64,000 nucleotides of DNA, taken from NCBI RefSeq assembly GCF_900537175.1, contig NZ_LS999833.1, forward strand, positions 1,302,001 to 1,366,000, in the 5' to 3' direction. A program made the translations under genes and the position numbers. Positions 16,992-27,351 of the stretch are shown here, piece by piece. The notes under the pieces were generated by a model, which worked only from the letters and a program-made list of their open reading frames with translations, did not search any database and was not told the origin of the DNA. This DNA comes from Lentilitoribacter sp. Alg239-R112 (GTDB lineage Bacteria > Pseudomonadota > Alphaproteobacteria > Rhizobiales > Rhizobiaceae). Numbering within the stretch: the first letter of the stretch is position 1; every line of letters starts with the position of its first letter.

Positions 16992-18023
16992 TTACGAGGC
17001 GTTGATTCCAAACTCGCTAATCAAAGCCTCAAACTCCTGGCGAATATCTTGCTCATCAATGTCATCAGGTTCTGCTAAACTCGAAAGCACCGCCGCGGCT
17101 CTTGTGTGAGACGCACCTGACAAAATTGGAGTGTTGGAGGCTACCGTCTCCATCTCATCCATATCCCCACCACAGTGTAGTACAATATCACAACCGGCGG
17201 AAAATATTCTTGAGGTTCTTTGTGCGAAATCCCCAGAAAGTGCATTCATTGACACATCATCAGACATTAAAAGTCCATCAAATCCAATTTCCGAGCGAAT
17301 AATATCATGAATAACGATCGCAGACGTTGTCGCAGGATTGCTTGTATCAATGTCAGAAAACACCACATGAGCCGACATAGCCATCAATTCTTCCGATAAA
17401 GCTTTAAACGGAATAAAATCGGAGGCAGATAAGTCTAAGTGGGGTGTTGTAACTATTGGCAATTCTTTATGTGTATCTGCCATTGCACGTCCATGCCCAG
17501 GCATGTGCTTTATAACAGGCAAAACGCCACCTGCTTTCAAGCCCTCGCAGGCTACACGACCCATTTTAACAACATCTTCCGCCCGTTTTGAATATGCTCT
17601 TGTCCCAATCACCTCATGACCATCTGGCGAGGGCACATCCAAAACCGGTAAACAGTTCACATTGATACCAAGCGACAACAAATCGAACGCATGTAAACGC
17701 GACATCAGCCAAACTGCATGGAGCCCGACATCTGCTTTTTTCTGATAAATTTCACCCAACTGAGAAGCTGAAGGGTAATTGGCTGCAATTGGAGGTCTTA
17801 GTCTTTGTACCCGACCACCCTCTTGATCAATCAATATGGGAGCCTGCGGATTATCAATAGCTGTTCGTAAGTCCTTGGTCAGTCGAAGGACCTGTTCGGC
17901 ATTTTCAATATTTCGACTAAATAAAATAAAACCGAACGGGTTTTCTTCTTTAAAGAAAGCTCGTTCGGCCTCATTAAGTGAAAGGCCAGCACAGCCTAAG
18001 ATCATTGCTTTTGATTCTCTCAT
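16992..18023 (-). CDS. nagZ: Beta-N-acetylhexosaminidase NagZ
   Basis: The frame is open from a TTG at 18044, but ATG at 18023 (MRESKAMILGCAG) matches where the family normally starts. Features of glycoside hydrolase 3 are PILIDQEGGRVQRLRPP, KHMPGHGRAMADTHKELP (the catalytic His loop) and GFDGLLMSDDVSMNAL with the nucleophile Asp. NagZ removes N-acetylglucosamine from anhydromuropeptides in cell-wall recycling. It follows the SPOR gene. Confidence 0.93.
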   Translation of the reverse strand: MRESKAMILGCAGLSLNEAERAFFKEENPFGFILFSRNIENAEQVLRLTKDLRTAIDNPQAPILIDQEGGRVQRLRPPIAANYPSASQLGEIYQKKADVGLHAVWLMSRLHAFDLLSLGINVNCLPVLDVPSPDGHEVIGTRAYSKRAEDVVKMGRVACEGLKAGGVLPVIKHMPGHGRAMADTHKELPIVTTPHLDLSASDFIPFKALSEELMAMSAHVVFSDIDTSNPATTSAIVIHDIIRSEIGFDGLLMSDDVSMNALSGDFAQRTSRIFSAGCDIVLHCGGDMDEMETVASNTPILSGASHTRAAAVLSSLAEPDDIDEQDIRQEFEALISEFGINAS

Positions 18024-18062
18024 AAAAAGAGAATACTGACACAAATGCCTACCTGCAATTAT

Positions 18063-20234
18063 TTATCTTGTAACAAAGCAACTTCCGCCAGCGGACTTAT
18101 ATCGCGAGCAAAGCGAATTTGCCTCTGAACGTTCACCAACCTGAATGCGGACACGATGGAAAGTTCCCTTCCCGGCAATGTCTGCTTTTTGATATTCTAC
18201 ACCGCGACCACCAAGAACTGAATTGTAGCGCGTTACAAGGTTCTGATAACTTGATTGAGCAGCGGCAAGTGAAGGTTGCGATGCAATCTGCATATAATAA
18301 CCAGAGAAATTTTCTACAGGTTGTGCAACAGGTTCTGTAACTGCTGGCTGCGTCGCTACAGACGTCTGTGTTTCAACTGTAACAGGCGCAGCAGATGCTG
18401 TTTCTCCGTTTGTTGAAGTGTCAGTTGTAGTTGACGTATCTGTATTGTCCACTTGTCCACTATTTGCAGATACCAACGGATCTACGACGGGAGTATCGTC
18501 TGCCACAGCCGCAACTTCCTGCTCAGCTGATGCAGCCGACAACGCGTCGGCAGATGCTTGGGAAACGGTGTTCTGATTACCAAATACCTGATCAGGTTGC
18601 GGTGTGTCCGCTTGCGCTTGTTGCGTTGGTGCTTCAGGAGCTGTTTCTTCACGAGTGATTATTGTTCCATCAGCCTGCACAACAACAGTACGAACTTTTT
18701 TAGGCACAATAAGGGGTTGAACAGTTCCATTTGCAGCGGAGAGATCTGTTTGTTCGCCAGAAACCAATCGATCTTCGATCTTTTCAACACTATCACGGCC
18801 TTCTAGCGGTAACAGATTAGGGTCAAGAGTTCGTTGAACGATATCAACTGGTTCCTCCGTTGATTCAACCAAACTAGGTTGACTTGCGACACTAGTATCA
18901 TTGCCTTCTACTTGAGTATAAACCGCCTGATCCTGATTTGGCACATCTGTTCCACCGGGATCGGCAGGCTCCTCTTTAATGGGAGAATTATCAGCTTTAA
19001 TCAGAACAGGCTCACTAGAGCCGCCATCTACAGATGACAAATTATTGTAAACAAAATAACCGCCCGCACCGAAAACCAAGAGCGCAAACATTCCAACCGC
19101 TGCAAATTTACCGGTGTTTGAATTATCTGCATTGGGTGTGCTTTGCAAATCTTGCCAATTGGCCTGGCTTTGAGATACGTCTATCCTTTCAGGTTGCATT
19201 AATACCGCCGGCGCAGCAGCATCCATAGAAACGTCGTCCGAATCTCCGGTTCGGTCTTCATTCACTGCACTCATATCAAAAAAGGAACTAAAGTCCTGAG
19301 TCGATTCTTGAGTGGATTCATTAGACGCTTCGGCACTAGAATTTTCAGCCGCCTCTTGCGGATTACTATCTTTGTACAATTGTGAGAATTCTTCTTCTAA
19401 TTCAGAATCCAGATCCGCATCATAGGATGCTTCCTGCGCTACATTCACAACGGCTGGCTCGATAGAAGGCACGTCAAATTCTATTGTTTTCTCCACATCA
19501 TCGTTCGCATCGATAACGGCAGACATATCTACCTCGCCAGCGTAAGATTCCTGTGTGACAGGCTCGGTAACCGACTGCGATACTGATGCATCAACAACGG
19601 TTTGAAACGTCTCTACTGATTGGGTAATTGGTTCCTCAATCTTCTGAGCATGCTCTGAGATGACCTCTTGTGCCTGATCAACGGGTTCATTAATCTGCAA
19701 TCCATCTGAAAGTTGGTTCTGCAAGTTTGCCAATTCTTGTTCTAAATCATTCGCAAAATTGTCACCAACCGCTGGCATATTATCATCTGTCGGTACATTA
19801 ACATTACTTATGATGTTTTCTTGAGGGTTCGGAACATTATATCGTGCCATTTCCGCCAGAACGTTATCTTGGTCGTTTTCTTGAACATTATCAGGCTGAT
19901 AAATAGGCATCTCGACAGGCTCACGAGTAAACGTAGTTCTTTGCGGACGTACTTCAGGCACTTCCGGCTCTACTGGCGCTTGCTCTGGTGCGGAAAAGAC
20001 TTCATCAGTGGTGGATGGTGCCTCGGATTCACTTTCTAATGCGTCTATGCCAAATTCACGCATCAACTCTGCTTCAAGATCTGACGCCATCGTATTTTCA
20101 GCTCTTGCGGGCTCGCCAAGCGGAGCAGGATTTTTATTATAACCCATCATGCGGGCCAATTCGTCGACAGGATTTTCGACCGTTTGGTCTGCTTCTTTTT
20201 CAGGTGTAATTCTTTGATTCAATTCATCGGTCAT
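18063..20234 (-). CDS. SPOR-domain membrane protein
   Basis: A 723-residue protein with a long acidic, low-complexity Glu/Gln/Val/Pro-rich first half, one membrane helix near residues 378-400 (FAAVGMFALLVFGAGGYFVY), a second Thr/Ala/Gln-rich linker and a C-terminal SPOR domain (about 645-723, starting GYYMQIASQPSLAAAQ). SPOR domains bind denuded septal glycan strands. The cytoplasmic part is unusually long for the family and probably disordered. It lies between argS and nagZ as in related genomes. A septal role is inferred from the domain. Confidence 0.87.
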   Translation of the reverse strand: MTDELNQRITPEKEADQTVENPVDELARMMGYNKNPAPLGEPARAENTMASDLEAELMREFGIDALESESEAPSTTDEVFSAPEQAPVEPEVPEVRPQRTTFTREPVEMPIYQPDNVQENDQDNVLAEMARYNVPNPQENIISNVNVPTDDNMPAVGDNFANDLEQELANLQNQLSDGLQINEPVDQAQEVISEHAQKIEEPITQSVETFQTVVDASVSQSVTEPVTQESYAGEVDMSAVIDANDDVEKTIEFDVPSIEPAVVNVAQEASYDADLDSELEEEFSQLYKDSNPQEAAENSSAEASNESTQESTQDFSSFFDMSAVNEDRTGDSDDVSMDAAAPAVLMQPERIDVSQSQANWQDLQSTPNADNSNTGKFAAVGMFALLVFGAGGYFVYNNLSSVDGGSSEPVLIKADNSPIKEEPADPGGTDVPNQDQAVYTQVEGNDTSVASQPSLVESTEEPVDIVQRTLDPNLLPLEGRDSVEKIEDRLVSGEQTDLSAANGTVQPLIVPKKVRTVVVQADGTIITREETAPEAPTQQAQADTPQPDQVFGNQNTVSQASADALSAASAEQEVAAVADDTPVVDPLVSANSGQVDNTDTSTTTDTSTNGETASAAPVTVETQTSVATQPAVTEPVAQPVENFSGYYMQIASQPSLAAAQSSYQNLVTRYNSVLGGRGVEYQKADIAGKGTFHRVRIQVGERSEANSLCSRYKSAGGSCFVTR

Positions 20235-20291
20235 AATACTTCACTTCTCCTGGCAAATGTTCTGCCATGTCAATGTGGAGAAATATTGACA

Positions 20292-22052
20292 CTAGCGCAT
20301 TTCCAGTGGTGCTTCCGTACCTGTAATCGATAAACCAGACCGCAAGATAGAAGCAATTGCATAAACTAGGCCAAGTCTGGCCGCAGTTAATTCTGCACTT
20401 TCATGGTTAATAAACCGTAATTCTGGGCGTTCTTTTCCTAAATTCCAGTGAGAATGCAGCATACTAGCTAAATCATAAAGATAAAATACAACTTTATGTG
20501 GCTCATGCCCCAGTGCTGCACTCTCAATAACCCGAGGGTACTCAGCAAGTTTCGCAATCAAACGCAACTCAGTCTCATCCGTGAGCGTTGAAGCATCGAT
20601 GTTTTTCAGCCTATCAATCGAAAAATCCTCTTCCGGGAATGCCTCAGCAGCCTGCCTAAACACAGAATGACAGCGAGCATGCGCATATTGGACGTAAAAT
20701 ACAGGGTTATCTTTTGATTGCTCGGTAACTTTAGCAAAATCAAAGTCCAATGGCTCGGAGCTTTTACGATAAAGCATCATAAAGCGTACAGAATCCGAAC
20801 CCACTTCATCGACGACATCTCGAAGTGTAACAAAGTCGCCTGACCTTTTAGACATTTTGAACGGTTCGCCATTGCGATAAAGCTTGACCAACTGACACAA
20901 TAGAACCGTTAAGTCAGTTTTACCGTCAGAAATACCATGGGCCAGCGCTTCCATACGCTTAACATACCCCCCATGATCTGCACCCAACACAAAGATTGTT
21001 TCTTCAAACTCTCGTTCAAATTTATTGACGAAATATGCGGTATCGGCTGCAAAATAAGTGTATGATCCGTCAGATTTGACCAATGGACGATCTAAATCAT
21101 CTCCAAAATCGGTCGTTTTGAATAAAAGCTGCTCTCGATCTTCCCAGTCGTCCGGCAATTGCCCTTTTGGAGGTGGTAAGGTACCTTTATAGACAAGCCC
21201 CTTGCTCTCCAGCGTATCAATAGCCGCGCCAATGTATGCACCATTATTTTCATGCAGTTGCCGTTCTGAGAAAAATACATCATGTCGAATATTCAACGCA
21301 GCGAGATCATCTCTGATCATATCCATCATACCATCGATGGCACGAGGTTTGATGATTGCAAGTCGATCAGATTCACTCATATCTTTCAGTTTAGAGCCAT
21401 ATTCTTCAGCAAGCGCCTTTCCAAGTGGCACAAGATAGTCTCCAGGATAAAGACCTGCGGGAATTTCGCCAATATCATCGCCCAACGCTTCGCAATACCT
21501 TAGATAAACAGAATTTGCCAAAACATTGATCTGCACGCCGGCATCATTAATGTAATACTCTTTGGTGACATCATGTCCTGCATAGGCAAGAAGATTTGCA
21601 AGAGCATCACCCACAACCGCACCACGACAATGACCAACATGCATTGGACCTGTTGGATTTGCAGACACATACTCGACGTTAATTTTACGTGCCGGAGAAA
21701 TTTGATCTCTCCCGTAATCTTCCCCTTGCTCAACCATCCGAACAACTTGCTTTTGCCAATAAGTTGCCGACAGGTTTAGGTTAATAAAGCCAGGACCAGC
21801 AACATTAACCGATGCTATATCTTCATCGCTTGATAGAGCATTGGAAATCTGAGTAGCTAATTCGCGCGGATTACTCTTCAAAGGCTTGGCAAGCATCATG
21901 GCAGCATTGGTCGAAATGTCGCCATGAGATGGATCACGTGGAGGCTCTACAGTCATACGTGCGAGATTGACTTCGCCATCAAAACCTTGAACAACTTCAA
22001 GAGACATAACGGCTTTTTTTATTTTGCTTTCAAAGTTTTTGAAGACATTCAT
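20292..22052 (-). CDS. argS: Arginyl-tRNA synthetase
   Basis: A 586-residue class I synthetase with HIGH-type motif [21 protein letters not shown] motif [15 protein letters not shown], and the C-terminal DALR anticodon-binding domain ([16 protein letters not shown] onwards). The N-terminal additional domain for tRNA D-loop recognition is present. It is separated from dgt by 87 bases and probably cotranscribed. Confidence 0.97.
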   Translation of the reverse strand: MNVFKNFESKIKKAVMSLEVVQGFDGEVNLARMTVEPPRDPSHGDISTNAAMMLAKPLKSNPRELATQISNALSSDEDIASVNVAGPGFINLNLSATYWQKQVVRMVEQGEDYGRDQISPARKINVEYVSANPTGPMHVGHCRGAVVGDALANLLAYAGHDVTKEYYINDAGVQINVLANSVYLRYCEALGDDIGEIPAGLYPGDYLVPLGKALAEEYGSKLKDMSESDRLAIIKPRAIDGMMDMIRDDLAALNIRHDVFFSERQLHENNGAYIGAAIDTLESKGLVYKGTLPPPKGQLPDDWEDREQLLFKTTDFGDDLDRPLVKSDGSYTYFAADTAYFVNKFEREFEETIFVLGADHGGYVKRMEALAHGISDGKTDLTVLLCQLVKLYRNGEPFKMSKRSGDFVTLRDVVDEVGSDSVRFMMLYRKSSEPLDFDFAKVTEQSKDNPVFYVQYAHARCHSVFRQAAEAFPEEDFSIDRLKNIDASTLTDETELRLIAKLAEYPRVIESAALGHEPHKVVFYLYDLASMLHSHWNLGKERPELRFINHESAELTAARLGLVYAIASILRSGLSITGTEAPLEMR

Positions 22053-22139
22053 AATTTAATCAGTTCCATCGGAATTTTAGTAAGACTTACTCATAGAGTG
22101 CTGAATTTCAGCGTTATGGGCTGCCTAAAGCATATTTCA

Positions 22140-23342
22140 TTATTGGTCAAACAAACGTGCATGTTGATCAAGTGCAAAATTATCTGTCATGCCTGCTAGA
22201 TAATCACCAACATGCCTCGCCTTTGCTTCCTCATTTAATCTATCAAGCCCATCGACCCAACGAGCACCAGACATAAGCGTTGGATCATTCATGAATGCTG
22301 AAAACAAATTTCTCACAACTTTGGAAACTTGCTCACGCTTCTCCAAGACACTTTCATGACGATAAACATTCGCAAATAGAAATTTTTTAAGTGATTTATC
22401 AATCAGTACCATTTCTTCATTAAATCCGACGATTGTCTCACCAGCTTTTCGCACATCGTCAACGCTTTGCGGTCGTATTCGCTTCAAATTTGATTGCGCA
22501 GTCAAAATAACATTTTCAACCATACGTGTGATTTGACGGCGCGTCATTTCATGCGTGAGACGCTCGTCATCAAGATGCGGATACTTATCTTTCACTTCTC
22601 TTATAAGATCAGCCAGAAATGGAACATCTTCCAACATATCATGAGTTAGCAAACCAGAGCGAAGCCCATCATCAATATCATGCGTGTTGTAGGCTATGTC
22701 ATCGGCGATCGCTGCGGATTGAGCTTCTAAACTGGCATGGCTCCAGAGCCATAGATCATGAAGTTGATTATAATTACGAATGGCAAGCGGTATCTCTTCA
22801 TCATTTTCTCGGTTTTTATCGCATAAAGGACCATTATGCTTGACTAATCCTTCAAGGCTTTCCCATGTTAGGTTAAGCCCATCAAACTCCGCATATCGTC
22901 GTTCTAATTTGGCAACGATTCGCAGTGACTGTGCATTATGATCAAAACCACCATATTGTTTTAGCAGCTCATTAAGCGCATCCTCACCCGTGTGACCGAA
23001 GGGTGTGTGACCAAAATCATGCACGAGCGCCACACCTTCGGCCAAATCCTCGTCCAACTTAAGTGCCCGCGCCAATGCACGTGCTATTTGCGATACTTCA
23101 ATTGTATGGGTCAAACGGGTGCGATAATGATCACCTTCATGAGCAATAAATACTTGTGTCTTATGCTTCAAGCGCCGAAATGCGGTAGAATGAACAATAC
23201 GATCACGATCACGCTGAAAAGGAGATCGCGTTAAACTTTCATCCTCAGGATAGAGGCGGCCTCGACTATTGTGCGCTTGTTCAGCATAAACCGCCCTCGC
23301 CCCGACTCCAAAGCCAAGTTCATCCCTATCAATTTTCGTCAA
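22140..23342 (-). CDS. dgt: Deoxyguanosinetriphosphate triphosphohydrolase-like protein
   Basis: A 400-residue HD-domain protein. [22 protein letters not shown] and the metal-binding HD motif [19 protein letters not shown] are diagnostic of dGTPase family members, as is [18 protein letters not shown]. The enzyme cleaves dNTPs to nucleosides and triphosphate, affecting pool balance. Position just upstream of argS, with erpA divergent on the other side, is the standard alphaproteobacterial arrangement. Confidence 0.94.
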   Translation of the reverse strand: MTKIDRDELGFGVGARAVYAEQAHNSRGRLYPEDESLTRSPFQRDRDRIVHSTAFRRLKHKTQVFIAHEGDHYRTRLTHTIEVSQIARALARALKLDEDLAEGVALVHDFGHTPFGHTGEDALNELLKQYGGFDHNAQSLRIVAKLERRYAEFDGLNLTWESLEGLVKHNGPLCDKNRENDEEIPLAIRNYNQLHDLWLWSHASLEAQSAAIADDIAYNTHDIDDGLRSGLLTHDMLEDVPFLADLIREVKDKYPHLDDERLTHEMTRRQITRMVENVILTAQSNLKRIRPQSVDDVRKAGETIVGFNEEMVLIDKSLKKFLFANVYRHESVLEKREQVSKVVRNLFSAFMNDPTLMSGARWVDGLDRLNEEAKARHVGDYLAGMTDNFALDQHARLFDQ

Positions 23343-23388
23343 AATTGGCCTACTTTCAATTCACAACATCTTTTCACTTTGGCTACCA

Positions 23389-23417
23389 TTGACGTTTGCC
23401 TAAGCTGCACATACCTA
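23389..23417 (+). promoter_or_regulatory. Candidate housekeeping promoter of erpA-xth
   Basis: TTGACG (23389-23394) is followed after 17 bases by TACCTA (23412-23417); a CTATAT also overlaps this area. It sits about 70 bases before erpA in the divergent gap with dgt. Assigned by consensus match only. Confidence 0.4.
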
Positions 23418-23484
23418 TATAGCAGAAATATACAATAAATTAATGAGTTCTAAGCTTTGAATTTGAACAAAGTGAGGTGCAGAT

Positions 23485-23820
23485 ATGACCCAAGAAGCAA
23501 ATGTAACCGTTTCTGATAACGCGTTTAATCGAATCGAGAAAATTCTCTCTGACCAAACTGACAAGTCCGCCTTGCGTGTTTCTGTCGAAGGCGGTGGCTG
23601 CTCTGGTTTTTCCTATAAATTTGATTTGGTTGATGGCCAAGGTGACGATGATCTTATTTTGGAAAAAGGCAATGCTCGCATTTTGATCGATAACCTATCT
23701 CTTGTCTATATGAGTGGATCAGAGATTGATTTTGTTGACGATCTTATGGGACAATCTTTTCAAATCAAAAACCCTAATGCAATTGCATCTTGCGGCTGCG
23801 GAACAAGTTTTTCCATATGA
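23485..23820 (+). CDS. erpA: A-type iron-sulfur carrier ErpA/IscA-like
   Basis: A 111-residue HesB-family protein with the three conserved cysteines: VEGGGCSGFSY and the C-terminal CGCGTSFSI. Such carriers deliver Fe-S clusters to apo-proteins. GTGAGGTG upstream supplies the ribosome site. Its stop overlaps the next start as ATGA. Whether it is ErpA or IscA cannot be settled by eye; the position beside xth and dgt is typical of the alphaproteobacterial ErpA-like gene. Confidence 0.9.
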   Translation: MTQEANVTVSDNAFNRIEKILSDQTDKSALRVSVEGGGCSGFSYKFDLVDGQGDDDLILEKGNARILIDNLSLVYMSGSEIDFVDDLMGQSFQIKNPNAIASCGCGTSFSI

Positions 23821-24599
23821 AAATTGTAACTTGGAACATTAACGGCATTAAAGCGCGTATCGAAAACTTGAAAATATGGTTGCAAGAATCCCAACCAGAT
23901 ATTGCATGCCTACAAGAGATCAAATCCGTTGATGAAAATTTCCCGCGTGAAGAGATCGAAGCACTTGGCTATCATGTCGAAACACATGGCCAAAAAGGGT
24001 TCAATGGCGTCGCACTCATCTCCAAGATAAGTCCTGACGAAGTTAATCGCGGCCTACCAGGTGATGACACAGATGAACAGGCCCGTTTTATCGAAGGCGT
24101 TTATGCGACTGATAAAGGCGTAATTCGCGTTGTATCTCTATACTTGCCCAACGGTAATCCTGTTGAAACCGAGAAATATCCATACAAGCTCAACTGGATG
24201 GCGCGACTTGAAACTTTTGCAGAAGAGCGCATGGCACTTGAAGAACCACTTGTGCTTGCAGGTGATTATAACATTATTCCTGAACCACACGATTGCAAGA
24301 ATCCATCAGACTGGGAAGGCGATGCGGCTTTCAGGCCCGAATCTCACGAAGCATACCGCAAGTTCGTTAATCTCGGCTTCACGGATGCGTTGCGAAACGT
24401 CAATGACGAGGAAAAAACCTACACATTCTGGGATTATCAAGCTGGCGCATGGCAAAAAAACAACGGTATCCGCATCGATCACCTCATGCTCTCGCCTGAG
24501 GCTGCAAATATGTTAGCTTCTGTTGAAGTGGAAAAGCATGTCCGTGCTTGGGAAAAACCATCGGATCACGTGCCAGTAGCAGCGTATTTAAACGCTTAA
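23817..24599 (+). CDS. xth: Exodeoxyribonuclease III
   Basis: The start MKIVTWNINGIKARI (ATG overlapping the erpA stop) was preferred to the open frame's upstream extension inside erpA. Catalytic motifs of the EEP nuclease family are present: LQEIKSVD, GDYNIIPEPHD, IRIDHLMLSP and SDHVPVAAYL. At 260 residues it matches bacterial Xth, which cuts at abasic sites and removes 3' blocks in base-excision repair. Coupling to erpA is translational. Confidence 0.94.
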   Translation: MKIVTWNINGIKARIENLKIWLQESQPDIACLQEIKSVDENFPREEIEALGYHVETHGQKGFNGVALISKISPDEVNRGLPGDDTDEQARFIEGVYATDKGVIRVVSLYLPNGNPVETEKYPYKLNWMARLETFAEERMALEEPLVLAGDYNIIPEPHDCKNPSDWEGDAAFRPESHEAYRKFVNLGFTDALRNVNDEEKTYTFWDYQAGAWQKNNGIRIDHLMLSPEAANMLASVEVEKHVRAWEKPSDHVPVAAYLNA

Positions 24600-24609
24600 A
24601 CAAGTTCTT

Positions 24610-25422
24610 TTAGAACTTACCCTTATCGATCATATCTTGCGCAAGTAAGATAGCTGTTCTGCGATCCGCTTCATCGGCAAGAGAAAATGCTTGCTCCTGT
24701 AGGGTTTGGATCCACACTCTATCGTTAGGTGTCGCACGTTCATGGGCCGCCGTGATCAAAGCAAGTCCGTGGACCGACTTACCTTCTTCAAACAATATAT
24801 TACCATAAACTGCCGCCGCAGCCGGGTGGCCACCCGCTCTGGCTCGATTAAGCCATTTTTTTGCCTGTCGTAAACTACGGCCACCACCCTTACCATCCAA
24901 AATCATCTGACCCAGACGATATTGGGCTTCGGGGAAGCCAAAAGCGGAAGCTGCTTGGAAATAAAATTGCTTTGCCGTTTTTGCATTAACTTTAACAGGG
25001 CTTCCGGGAATACCCCGCTCATAATAATTCGCCAAAGCCATCAAAGCATGAACAAAATATCCAACATCTTCTGAACCAGGCTCTACACCCTGACGAGCAA
25101 TCTTCTCGTAGTTCTTGAAGGCCTCATAATCATCTTCTTGAACGCCATCACCGAAGGCATACATATTGGCCAATGCCCATCGAGCACCACGATGTCCTTT
25201 ATCAGCGGCATATTGATAGGCTTCAATAGCGCGTTTTTTCTCACCGTTTTTATATGCTTTAAACCCAAATTTGAACAAATCCAGTGGACCTTGTTCTTCG
25301 CTCACTTCGTCCTTTTTCTTTGGGTCGAACGCGTAAGCATTCGACACCAAAGTAACTGACGATACTGCTATCGCCAGTTTCAAAAGTGCAACTTGAGCAA
25401 ATTTAGATTTAGATATCCGCAT
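24610..25422 (-). CDS. Secreted Sel1-repeat protein
   Basis: The frame extends to 25530, but ATG at 25422 starts a clear signal peptide ([20 protein letters not shown], cleavage near AYA). The mature part has several Sel1/TPR-like repeats (for example [20 protein letters not shown] and [19 protein letters not shown]). Sel1 proteins mediate protein-protein contacts, often in the envelope. The start overlaps the 3' end of ilvD by 14 bases, so expression may depend on ilvD. Specific role unknown. Confidence 0.83.
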   Translation of the reverse strand: MRISKSKFAQVALLKLAIAVSSVTLVSNAYAFDPKKKDEVSEEQGPLDLFKFGFKAYKNGEKKRAIEAYQYAADKGHRGARWALANMYAFGDGVQEDDYEAFKNYEKIARQGVEPGSEDVGYFVHALMALANYYERGIPGSPVKVNAKTAKQFYFQAASAFGFPEAQYRLGQMILDGKGGGRSLRQAKKWLNRARAGGHPAAAAVYGNILFEEGKSVHGLALITAAHERATPNDRVWIQTLQEQAFSLADEADRRTAILLAQDMIDKGKF

Positions 25423-27130
25423 AAGTATGTTTTTCTTTCGCTCCACCTGGGTGAGTAACAGCACCATCGACTGCAGGCCCCACAGTCTGTGCATATTTCC
25501 ACAATGCACCTGCTGCGTAATCAGTCTCACGAGGCTTCCACTCTTTCCGTCTTTCTTCTAATTCTGCATCAGAAAGCTGAACATTTAGTGTACCTTCAAC
25601 AGCATCAATTGCAATGATGTCACCATCCTTCAACAGGCCGATCGGACCGCCAACAGCGGCTTCTGGACCAACATGACCAATACAAAAGCCGCGTGTCGCA
25701 CCAGAAAAACGACCATCCGTGATAAGCGCAACCTTGTCGCCCATACCCTGACCATACAGCGCAGCAGTGGTAGATAGCATCTCGCGCATACCCGGTCCGC
25801 CTTTTGGTCCTTCATAACGAATGACCAGAACTTCACCTTCTTTATAGTCCTTATTTGAAACTGCTTTGAAGCACTCTTCTTCAGAATCGAAACAACGCGC
25901 TGGACCTGAGAACTGCTGAACAGCCATACCTGCGACTTTTACAATCGCGCCGTCTTCGGCCAGATTACCTTTGAGACCAACAACACCACCCGTTTTTGTA
26001 AGAGGTTTATTGGCAGGATAAACAACGTCTTGTTTGTCGTTCCACTTCACACTTTCCATATTTTCCGCTATTGTGCGACCTGTGACTGTCATACAGTCGC
26101 CGTGGAGATAGTCGTGCTCAAGAAGCGTCTTCATCAGCAGTGGTATACCACCAGCTTCAAACATATCTTTTGCTACATATTTACCGCCCGGTTTTAGATC
26201 GGCAATATATGGCGTTTTCTTAAAAATTTCAGCCACATCAAACAAATCAAACTCAATACCAGCTTCATGCGCCATTGCAGGCAGGTGAAGAGCAGCATTT
26301 GTCGATCCACCAGAAGCAGCAACCACCGCAGCAGCATTTTCAAGCGACTTGCGTGTAATGATATCGCGTGGACGAATATTTTTCTCAATTAGCTCCATGA
26401 CTTTTTCGCCAGCGGCAAAACTAAATTTATCACGGATTTCATAAGGCGCCGGCGCACCACATGAATATGGCAATGCCAAACCAATAGCTTCGGCCACTGT
26501 CGCCATCGTGTTCGCAGTAAATTGCGCACCACATGAACCCGCAGATGGACAAGCAACCTGCTCAATTTCAGCGAGATCCTCATCGCTCATATCACCAACA
26601 GAGTGCTTACCAACGGCTTCAAATACATCCTGAACAGTAATTTCCTGACCGCGGAATGAACCTGGGAGGATAGAGCCGCCATAAATGAAGACTGACGGAA
26701 CATTCAAACGGATCATTGACATCATCATGCCGGGAAGAGACTTATCGCAACCAGCAAGACCAACAAGCGCATCATAACAGTGGCCACGCATTGTTAGTTC
26801 CACAGAATCGGCAATCACTTCGCGTGAAGCTAGCGAGGATTTCATGCCTTGATGCCCCATAGCAATACCGTCTGTCACTGTAATTGTGCAGAATTCGCGC
26901 GGCGTCCCCTTACCCGCAGCAACACCTTTTTTAACAACTTGAGCTTGACGCATCAGCGAAATGTTACAAGGCGCAGCTTCATTCCAGCAGGATGCAACAC
27001 CAACAAGTGGTTGCGCAATTTCCTCGGTCGAAAGACCCATCGCATATAAATATGAACGATGTGGCGCTTTAGCTGGTCCAACTGTTGTATGGCGACTTGG
27101 TAATTTCGATTTATCAAATTTAGATGTCAT
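25409..27130 (-). CDS. ilvD: Dihydroxy-acid dehydratase
   Basis: A 573-residue IlvD/Edd-family dehydratase for isoleucine and valine synthesis. Candidate cluster-ligand cysteines lie in EAAPCNISL (Cys 55), [10 protein letters not shown] and [36 protein letters not shown] is the family's substrate-loop signature. Length and motif spacing fit the shorter [2Fe-2S]-type enzymes better than the 616-residue E. coli type. It is preceded by a 220-base gap with no evident gene. Confidence 0.94.
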   Translation of the reverse strand: MTSKFDKSKLPSRHTTVGPAKAPHRSYLYAMGLSTEEIAQPLVGVASCWNEAAPCNISLMRQAQVVKKGVAAGKGTPREFCTITVTDGIAMGHQGMKSSLASREVIADSVELTMRGHCYDALVGLAGCDKSLPGMMMSMIRLNVPSVFIYGGSILPGSFRGQEITVQDVFEAVGKHSVGDMSDEDLAEIEQVACPSAGSCGAQFTANTMATVAEAIGLALPYSCGAPAPYEIRDKFSFAAGEKVMELIEKNIRPRDIITRKSLENAAAVVAASGGSTNAALHLPAMAHEAGIEFDLFDVAEIFKKTPYIADLKPGGKYVAKDMFEAGGIPLLMKTLLEHDYLHGDCMTVTGRTIAENMESVKWNDKQDVVYPANKPLTKTGGVVGLKGNLAEDGAIVKVAGMAVQQFSGPARCFDSEEECFKAVSNKDYKEGEVLVIRYEGPKGGPGMREMLSTTAALYGQGMGDKVALITDGRFSGATRGFCIGHVGPEAAVGGPIGLLKDGDIIAIDAVEGTLNVQLSDAELEERRKEWKPRETDYAAGALWKYAQTVGPAVDGAVTHPGGAKEKHTYADI

Positions 27131-27351
27131 TTATGTCCTCAATCAAACTTCTTCCAACATGCAAAAGAAGCCAAGCATAGATCTGGGCTTCATTTGTGGC
27201 CGGAAATAGGCAAAGCGCTCTGTCGCGCCCATGAAAATAGATTCCCCAATATGATGTTGCGATATTGCAACACCAAAACCTCACAAACCTTTAAACAGCA
27301 ATGCCAATGATTTGACAATATGCAGCATCAGATTTCTTCAACAAGCTTCTT

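Noticed and set aside
24602..24618. AAGTTCT-TTT-AGAACTT inverted repeat between xth and the Sel1 gene as a terminator.
   Set aside because: The stem is only 7 bp, AT-rich, overlaps the Sel1 stop and has no clear T run, so support is too weak.
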